From: Candidatus Daviesbacteria bacterium | GTDB taxonomy: Bacteria; Patescibacteriota; Microgenomatia; Daviesbacterales; UBA10151 | Length of the DNA: 10,660 nt | Assembly: GCA_003519445.1 (NCBI GenBank) | Contig: DOWS01000018.1 | Location: 1-10,660 of the forward strand | Reading direction: 5' to 3' | Shown: positions 7,359 to 10,660 of the stretch, piece after piece | How positions within the stretch are numbered: position 1 is the first letter of the stretch | Layout: the number at the start of each line of letters is the position of its first letter | The notes under the pieces: model-generated | Databases searched by the model: none | What the model was told of the DNA's origin: nothing | The model's input: the letters and a program-made list of their open reading frames with translations, nothing else | Translations under genes and position numbers: made by a program

Positions 7359-7625
7359 TTAAGCACTTTTACCAAAAATCCACGGGGTATTAGTAATAAT
7401 TTTCCTGGTTGGACGGCTACTCTTTTCAATCATTCTGGCTATCCTTACTACCGTATCTGTCCCTACCTTAACCTGTCTTGCAATATCTCTAACAGATAAC
7501 CCGTCTTCCAGAAGGTTAACGATCTGAAAACGGTTCTTTAACATTCTTACTTCGGATAAAGTCAGTAGTTGTCTTAAGATGTGATCCGGAATTTGAATAT
7601 TTTTATCTGTTCTTGGTTTACTCAT
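7359..7625 (-). CDS. YerC/YecD-like TrpR-related DNA-binding protein
   Basis: This small regulator of 88 aa belongs to the TrpR superfamily (YerC/YecD group), whose ligands and targets are mostly unknown. LTLSEVRMLKNRFQIVNLLEDG (about 21-42) matches the first helices, and LSVRDIARQVKVGTDTVVRIARMI (43-66) is a clear helix-turn-helix. A basic tail RPTRK follows. I chose ATG 7625 over an in-frame TTG at 7637, because it precedes a conserved-looking N-terminus and follows a promoter with +1 near 7630. A GGA lies 4 nt before the ATG, too close for a good ribosome site. It diverges from the APH-like kinase, with promoters that share bases, and a 12-bp inverted repeat overlaps its start codon, so it may control itself and the kinase (inference). 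Confidence 0.88.
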   Translation of the reverse strand: MSKPRTDKNIQIPDHILRQLLTLSEVRMLKNRFQIVNLLEDGLSVRDIARQVKVGTDTVVRIARMIEKSSRPTRKIITNTPWIFGKSA

Positions 7626-7636
7626 GTATCCATACA
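7625..7636. promoter_or_regulatory. Inverted repeat TGTATCCATACA, possible operator
   Basis: There are two exact 5-bp arms (TGTAT and ATACA) around CC, just upstream of and overlapping the yerC-like start codon and immediately downstream of its -10 box. The position suits autorepression by the encoded HTH protein, but a 5-bp-arm repeat in AT-rich DNA can occur by chance. Confidence 0.25.
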
Positions 7637-7666
7637 ATCATATACTGAAACCTTTGTTATAATCAA
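7637..7666 (-). promoter_or_regulatory. Predicted promoter of the yerC-like gene
   Basis: On the minus strand TTGATT (7666-7661) is a -35 candidate (4 of 6), followed by an 18-nt spacer and TATGAT (7642-7637) as -10 (5 of 6). The expected +1 near 7630 leaves a leader of about 5 nt. Its -35 shares bases 7661-7663 with the -10 of the divergent kinase promoter. Confidence 0.4.
7655..7663 (+). promoter_or_regulatory. Extended -10 promoter of the APH-like kinase, leaderless
   Basis: The bases TGTTATAAT form an extended -10 (TGn plus exact TATAAT at 7658-7663). No good -35 is visible, which is common with extended -10 promoters. The expected +1 (7670-7672) coincides with the ATG at 7672, so the mRNA would be leaderless or nearly so. 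Confidence 0.55.
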
Positions 7667-7671
7667 TCTAT

Positions 7672-8619
7672 ATGCAAGGAGATCTCAAAGCCTTCCAAAT
7701 TATGGTAAATGATAAGCTATTGGATTACCGTTTAGGTGAAAAATTAGATTTATCCAAAGCAGAGTCTTTTTTTAAAAGAAAGTACTTTGTAAGAAAACTT
7801 TGGTCGGGCGGAAGACATATTCTTGGCATATTAGAAAAGGATAATAAATTATTGTTCCTTAAACTGGCTACTACCAAAGGAATAAGCGCCATTACAGAAA
7901 ATGAATATGCTTGGAATAAACAATTTAATAAATTAGTATCAAGAAAAAGCTCGGATTTTTGGGTTCCTCAAAATAAGGAATGTGGGCTATATAATAATCT
8001 TTTCTATTTAATAACTGATAACCTTGAGGGGGGATTGCTTGTTAGAAAACCTGGGAAAATACGAATCCCAAAACTTCTTCTGGATAATATTTCATCTGTT
8101 ATTCAATTTTCAGAACTAATTCAAAAATTAGATATTGCTAATTTAAAAGAAGAAGAAAATTTAGATTACAGAAAATATTTTTTCGACAAAACAATATCTT
8201 GGTATAAAGGTATTCCAGGAAATATTGTAGAAAAATACAGAGTTAAAAATTTGCTCGCAATTATTGAACAAGGCATGTCAGGCCTTCAAAAAAGGCCGCG
8301 CCATGGAGATTTTACCCCCTGGCATCTAATCAAACTTCCAAGTGGCCAACTTGGACTTATTGACGGAGAACATGCAATGGATAGCGGCGTTGAGTATTAT
8401 GACATCGGATATTTTATTCAAAGAGTATTTAGTGTTCTCGAAAATCCAAAATTAGCCGAAAAGATATTATCGATTTTACTTAAAAACAATTATAATTTGG
8501 AAAAAATAAGGGTTATTCTTGCTGCAAGAAGCATTGGTGGATTTCTTGATGAATCATTAAAACCATCACCTAATTATGAATTTAGCAATAAATTTAAGGA
8601 TTGGGTAATAAGATTATGA
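7672..8619 (+). CDS. Aminoglycoside phosphotransferase (APH)-like kinase family protein
   Basis: This 315-aa protein has the APH/choline-kinase-type fold. The N-lobe shows a likely ATP lysine in LFLKLA (K64) and an acidic helix C in ITENEYAW. The C-lobe holds the Brenner-type loop RHGDFTPWH (210-218) with catalytic D213, the metal-binding segment LIDGEHAM (229-236; D231), and the following YYDIGYFIQR typical of the family. The usual HxDxxxxN asparagine is histidine (H218). Family members phosphorylate antibiotics, sugars, choline or other small molecules; nothing here identifies the substrate, and drug resistance should not be assumed. ATG 7672 follows an extended -10 box by 8 nt. An AAGGAG lies just after this ATG, but the next Met codon (7702) is 20 nt beyond it, too far to be served by it. 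It is divergent from the yerC-like gene and convergent with HU (3 nt between stops). Confidence 0.8.
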   Translation: MQGDLKAFQIMVNDKLLDYRLGEKLDLSKAESFFKRKYFVRKLWSGGRHILGILEKDNKLLFLKLATTKGISAITENEYAWNKQFNKLVSRKSSDFWVPQNKECGLYNNLFYLITDNLEGGLLVRKPGKIRIPKLLLDNISSVIQFSELIQKLDIANLKEEENLDYRKYFFDKTISWYKGIPGNIVEKYRVKNLLAIIEQGMSGLQKRPRHGDFTPWHLIKLPSGQLGLIDGEHAMDSGVEYYDIGYFIQRVFSVLENPKLAEKILSILLKNNYNLEKIRVILAARSIGGFLDESLKPSPNYEFSNKFKDWVIRL

Positions 8620-8622
8620 ATT

Positions 8623-8895
8623 TTATTTTATTAATCTCTTGAGGGTTTTGCCGGCTGTAAAACCCGGGGTTTTTTTATTGGGAATTTGAATTGTCTCTCC
8701 TGTTTGAGGATTGCGTCCACGGCGGGCAGCTCTTGATCTAATTAAGAAAGTGCCGAAACCGGTAATGACCATTTTCTCGCCTCTTACTAACCCATCTCTT
8801 ATTAAATTAAAGGTAGAGTTCACTGCATCCGCGGATGCCCTCTTGGTTAAACTGGCCTTTTTAGCTACTTTTTCTATCAGTTCATTTTTCGTCAT
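8623..8895 (-). CDS. HU family nucleoid DNA-binding protein
   Basis: HU/IHF proteins bind and bend DNA as dimers and compact the nucleoid. The 90-aa length is exactly that of HU. The N-terminal dimerising helices (MTKNELIEKVAKKASL, then ASADAVNSTFNLI) are followed by the turn GFGTF (46-50) and the beta arm RAARRGRNPQTGE (55-67), with the intercalating proline P63, then PNKKTPGFTAGKTLK. All signature positions of the family are present. Whether it acts as a homodimer HU or in an IHF-like pair cannot be told, but only one copy is seen here. The ATG at 8895 sits at the predicted transcription start of a strong promoter, so translation is probably leaderless. The gene lies 43 nt downstream of rny on the same strand, but with its own promoter. 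Confidence 0.97.
   Translation of the reverse strand: MTKNELIEKVAKKASLTKRASADAVNSTFNLIRDGLVRGEKMVITGFGTFLIRSRAARRGRNPQTGETIQIPNKKTPGFTAGKTLKRLIK
8659..8676 (+). terminator. Possible intrinsic terminator of the kinase within HU
   Basis: The arms AAAACC and GGTTTT enclose a 3-nt loop, followed by a run that brings the T tract to seven (8670-8676). It lies 40 nt after the kinase stop, inside the opposite-strand HU gene, where it encodes the conserved KKTPGF segment. The stem is short and partly explained by that coding constraint, so this is tentative. Confidence 0.3.
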
Positions 8896-8901
8896 ATTAA
8901 G

Positions 8902-8930
8902 TTTATAGCAAATGTTTATAGCTTTGTAAA
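8902..8930 (-). promoter_or_regulatory. Near-consensus leaderless promoter of HU
   Basis: On the minus strand TTTACA (8930-8925; 5 of 6 matches), an exact 17-nt spacer and TATAAA (8907-8902; 5 of 6) precede the ATG by 6 nt. The +1 expected 7 nt after the -10 is the A of the ATG at 8895. No ribosome binding site could exist in such a leader. A second TATAAA occurs inside the spacer. Confidence 0.7.
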
Positions 8931-8938
8931 GACCTAAA

Positions 8939-10267
8939 TTAACTTGGAGTAGTCATGATGGTTTCGGAAACACGGGTTTCACGGATAGCAGTAACTTTAA
9001 CTGCTCCCGGCACCATTACTTCTTTTGAGATTCTCTCGGCAATATCATGAACCAGTTTGGGCAATTCATCATCTGTTACTCTCTCCGGCATAACAATAAC
9101 TCTTACTTCTCTTCCCGCCTGCAAAGCATAGGCTTTTTCCACTCCCTCGGAGGAAAGGGCAATGGCTTCTATATCACCTAACCTCTTTATATAATCTCCC
9201 ACATTTTCATGCCTTGCTCCGGGTCTTGCCCCTGATATGGCATCGGCAATATAAACAATTATTGATTCAACCGCGGAAAAAGGTTTATCCTCGTGATGTT
9301 CGGCAATGCAGTTTACTACACCATCCGGCATATTAAATTTCCGGGCCAGCTGCACTCCTTTTTCAACATGCGTTCCTTCGTCCCCCTCGGTAATAATTTT
9401 CCCGGCATCATGAAGTAAACAACCCAACCGCACAATATTAACATCCGCTCCAATCATTTTTGCCAACTCTATACCAATTTGGGTTTCTTCCAGGGTATGT
9501 TGAATTAAATTCTGTCCAAATGAATAACGGTATTTAAATCTTCCCAAAAGACAAATTAAATCTTTTGGTAAATTATAAACGCCACAGTCTGCGCAAAGTT
9601 TCTCTCCTGCCTGACACATAATTTTTTCTAAATCTTGTTTGGTCTTGGCTACAATTTCTTCAATCCGTTGCGGCTGAATCCTACCATCGGCAATTAATCT
9701 CTCAAGCGATACTTTGGCAATCTCCCGGCGGATTGGATCAAAAGAGGATAAAATTAAACTGTCGGGAATTTCATCATCCATGACCACATCTACCCCTGTT
9801 GCCTGCTCAAAAGTCCTGACATTCCTTCCTTCTTTACCAATAATCCTACCTTTCATCTCGTCATCAGCAAGTTTAACCCGGGAGGTGGTAAATTCGGAAA
9901 TATAATCAGTCACTCCATGCAGCATGGCTTCTGCCAGAATATCTTTGGCTTTTTCATCTGCTTGCAGTTTTATTTCATCCTCCGCCTCTTTGATTTTTTT
10001 GGAAATTTCACCGGCCAAATCTTTTTCAACCTGCTCCAGAAGAACTTTCCTTGCCTCATCAGCCGGCATTTTGGCAGATTTTTCCAATTTTTCCACTAAA
10101 TCCTTGCGCAGCTTTTCCAAGCCGTCCAGCTTATCGTCTATTAATTTTTGTTTTTCGCTAAGTTGTCGCTCCCGCTCTTCCAAAATCCCTTCTCTTTTAG
10201 CAAGTTCGTTTTCGTTTAGATTAGCTTGCCCCGAGCTTTGTCGAGGGGGCCCAAAAGATCTTTGCAT
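8939..10267 (-). CDS. rny: Ribonuclease Y without N-terminal membrane anchor
   Basis: RNase Y is an endoribonuclease that starts mRNA decay. The 442-aa protein has a charged coiled coil (about 17-115), a KH RNA-binding domain with GRIIGKEGRN (140-149), and an HD catalytic domain with H257 (QHTLEE), H286-D287 (LLHDAGK), EGTHVEKG, EHH (323-325) and IADAISGARPG (340-350). The C-terminus reaches the usual VKVTAIRETR and then ends in a divergent tail. Typical RNase Y has about 500-520 aa and starts with a transmembrane helix; here there is none. Residues 6-15 (GPPRQSSGQA) come from a palindrome-like repeat. An in-frame TAA lies two codons upstream of the ATG, so the frame cannot be longer. C225-x2-C228 with C218 before the HD core are unusual. 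There is no Shine-Dalgarno. It lies downstream of recX, an order known next to recA in other bacteria. Confidence 0.95.
   Translation of the reverse strand: MQRSFGPPRQSSGQANLNENELAKREGILEERERQLSEKQKLIDDKLDGLEKLRKDLVEKLEKSAKMPADEARKVLLEQVEKDLAGEISKKIKEAEDEIKLQADEKAKDILAEAMLHGVTDYISEFTTSRVKLADDEMKGRIIGKEGRNVRTFEQATGVDVVMDDEIPDSLILSSFDPIRREIAKVSLERLIADGRIQPQRIEEIVAKTKQDLEKIMCQAGEKLCADCGVYNLPKDLICLLGRFKYRYSFGQNLIQHTLEETQIGIELAKMIGADVNIVRLGCLLHDAGKIITEGDEGTHVEKGVQLARKFNMPDGVVNCIAEHHEDKPFSAVESIIVYIADAISGARPGARHENVGDYIKRLGDIEAIALSSEGVEKAYALQAGREVRVIVMPERVTDDELPKLVHDIAERISKEVMVPGAVKVTAIRETRVSETIMTTPS
10229..10248. repeat. Stem-bulge repeat at the N-terminus of rny
   Basis: The segment CCCCGAGCTTTGTCGAGGGG can fold with CGA pairing TCG inside and CCC pairing GGG outside, with one bulged A. 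It is GC-rich against an AT-rich background and is read as PPRQSSGQ in RNase Y. It resembles, from memory, a repeat common in Patescibacteria genomes (CCCCGAGCGAAGTCGAGGGG); only one copy is seen in this window. Confidence 0.6.
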
Positions 10268-10274
10268 AATTTAT

Positions 10275-10368
10275 GAAGACTAAAAAATTGCCGCAATTTA
10301 TTGCGGGCCTTAGAGGATATTAACTTGATGAAAACTTTTCTCCATAAATATCCCTATTTTTAGTCTTC
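10275..10368 (-). promoter_or_regulatory. Nested inverted-repeat RNA structure in the rny leader
   Basis: GAAGACTAAAAA (10275-10286) and TTTTTAGTCTTC (10357-10368) are an exact 12-bp inverted repeat. Inside it are GGATAT (10315-10320) with ATATCC (10348-10353) and the CCGCAA/TTGCGG hairpin. The minus-strand RNA could form a closed three-way junction ending 7 nt before the rny ATG. The outer stem would use the U tract of the terminator-like hairpin, so the two could compete. It matches no riboswitch class that I recognise. A small terminal-inverted-repeat element is the main alternative, but no target duplication is seen. Confidence 0.5.
10282..10306 (-). terminator. Terminator-like hairpin between recX and rny
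   Basis: On the minus strand CCGCAA (10306-10301), loop TAAA, and TTGCGG (10296-10291) form a perfect 6-bp stem, followed by CAA and six T (10287-10282). This fits a short intrinsic terminator for recX that RNA polymerase may partly read through into rny. The T tract is also part of a longer inverted repeat. Confidence 0.5.
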
Positions 10369-10378
10369 TTTTTATATA

Positions 10379-10660
10379 TTACCCTTTTTTTAAAAAATTA
10401 TCAACTGCCTTTTTTACTATTTCAAATTCAAAGCCTTTTCTCTGTAAATACCCGTACGCTTTTTTTCTAAATTCCAAAGGTTCCAAGCTTTTCCAAGCTC
10501 TTGCTTTCTTTTCTAATGCTTCTTTGGCAACTTCTTCTTCACTCTTTATGCTTAATACTTGATACATAATACTTTCTACTATTTCCCTGTCTATCCCTTT
10601 CTGCACCAATTCTTGTTTTATTCTTCGCAAGCCGAACTTTCTTCTTCTGGATTCCACCCA
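10379..10660 (-). CDS. recX: RecX family regulatory protein, C-terminal part (runs off window)
   Basis: RecX binds RecA filaments and tunes recombination and SOS activity. The frame is open to the window edge. The first codons visible read WVESRRRKFG, and a GTG at 10657 is unlikely to be the true start, because RecX normally has about 150-270 aa. The 94 visible residues match the three-helix repeats: RRRKFGLRRIKQELVQKGIDREIVESI, a basic linker region with EEVAKEALEKKARAW, and the C-terminal RKKAYGYLQRKGFEFEIVKKAV. Between the repeats lies YQVLSIK, from a probable dispersed repeat. recA is expected just upstream, outside the window. The stop is followed by a 111-nt spacer with a terminator-like hairpin and then rny. 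Confidence 0.88.
   Translation of the reverse strand, partial: WVESRRRKFGLRRIKQELVQKGIDREIVESIMYQVLSIKSEEEVAKEALEKKARAWKSLEPLEFRKKAYGYLQRKGFEFEIVKKAVDNFLKKG
10547..10573. repeat. Probable dispersed repeat inside recX (YQVLSIK)
   Basis: On the coding strand GTATCAAGTATTAAG is read as YQVLSIK, in a variable linker between two RecX helical repeats. It resembles AT-rich GTATCAAGTATTAAG-type repeats that, from memory, recur in Patescibacteria proteins. Only one copy is present here, so the call rests on that resemblance. Confidence 0.4.

Noticed and set aside
7626..7637. TTG start at 7637 for the yerC-like gene
   Set aside because: It would put the start within the predicted -10 box and add four residues (MYGY) not expected in the family. 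ATG 7625 fits better.
7676..7681. AAGGAG as a Shine-Dalgarno for a downstream start of the kinase
   Set aside because: The next in-frame ATG (7702) is 20 nt away, too far, so this is probably chance sequence in the coding region.
7672..8619. Antibiotic resistance gene reading of the APH-like kinase
   Set aside because: APH-fold proteins are very diverse. Nothing in the sequence matches a specific resistance enzyme, and the catalytic Asn is replaced.
9924..10283. Plus-strand open frame of 119 codons opposite rny
   Set aside because: Ser/Phe-rich antisense reading of the Lys/Glu-rich coiled coil of RNase Y. The codon pattern of the opposite strand explains it fully.
10275..10368. MITE-like transposable element
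   Set aside because: The 12-bp terminal inverted repeats invite this reading, but no target site duplication is visible and only one copy is present. It was kept as an alternative to a leader structure and not called.

Overview
This AT-rich 10.7 kb window looks like a chromosomal piece from a Candidate Phyla Radiation (Patescibacteria) bacterium, possibly Microgenomates. This assignment is inference, not a database result. The signs are: housekeeping genes (miaA, rny, recX) carrying short palindromic or tandem repeats in frame; a compact RNase P RNA; genes that overlap or nearly touch; weak or absent Shine-Dalgarno sequences; several promoters placed so close to the start codon that the mRNA would have almost no leader; and several polytopic GT-C-type membrane glycosyltransferases. 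No mobile element, CRISPR array, tRNA or phage gene was recognised, and no gene-free stretch exceeds 300 bases.

Left part (1-4991). The 3' portion of rnpB (RNase P RNA, + strand, 5' end outside the window) faces a minus-strand four-gene run. In transcription order this run is a GT39-like membrane protein (4991-3870), a second GT-C-like membrane protein with a soluble C-terminal domain (3870-2191), miaA (2172-1177) and an AI-2E family transporter (1193-225). The junctions are a TAATG stop/start overlap, an 18-nt gap and a 17-nt overlap, so one operon is likely. MiaA carries three in-frame repeat insertions.

Middle part (4969-7354). Two plus-strand membrane glycosyltransferases, a Gpi18-like mannosyltransferase and a PMT-family protein O-mannosyltransferase, overlap by 26 nt. 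The first overlaps head-to-head with the minus-strand GT39-like gene, so the predicted promoters lie inside each other's genes and face each other. Together the four GT-C genes suggest an envelope glycan or glycoprotein module that uses polyprenyl-phosphate sugars (inference).

Right part (7359-10660). A small YerC/TrpR-like regulator and an APH-like kinase diverge from a 46-nt spacer with interlocked promoters. The kinase converges, with 3 nt between stop codons, on an HU gene that has a near-consensus promoter putting +1 on the start codon. Then come rny (RNase Y, without the usual N-terminal membrane anchor) and the C-terminal part of recX, both on the minus strand. A 111-nt recX-rny spacer holds a nested inverted-repeat structure with a terminator-like hairpin. 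The best leads for a second look are this spacer, the anchor-less RNase Y with a repeat at its N-terminus, the repeat insertions in MiaA, and the leaderless or interlocked promoters.
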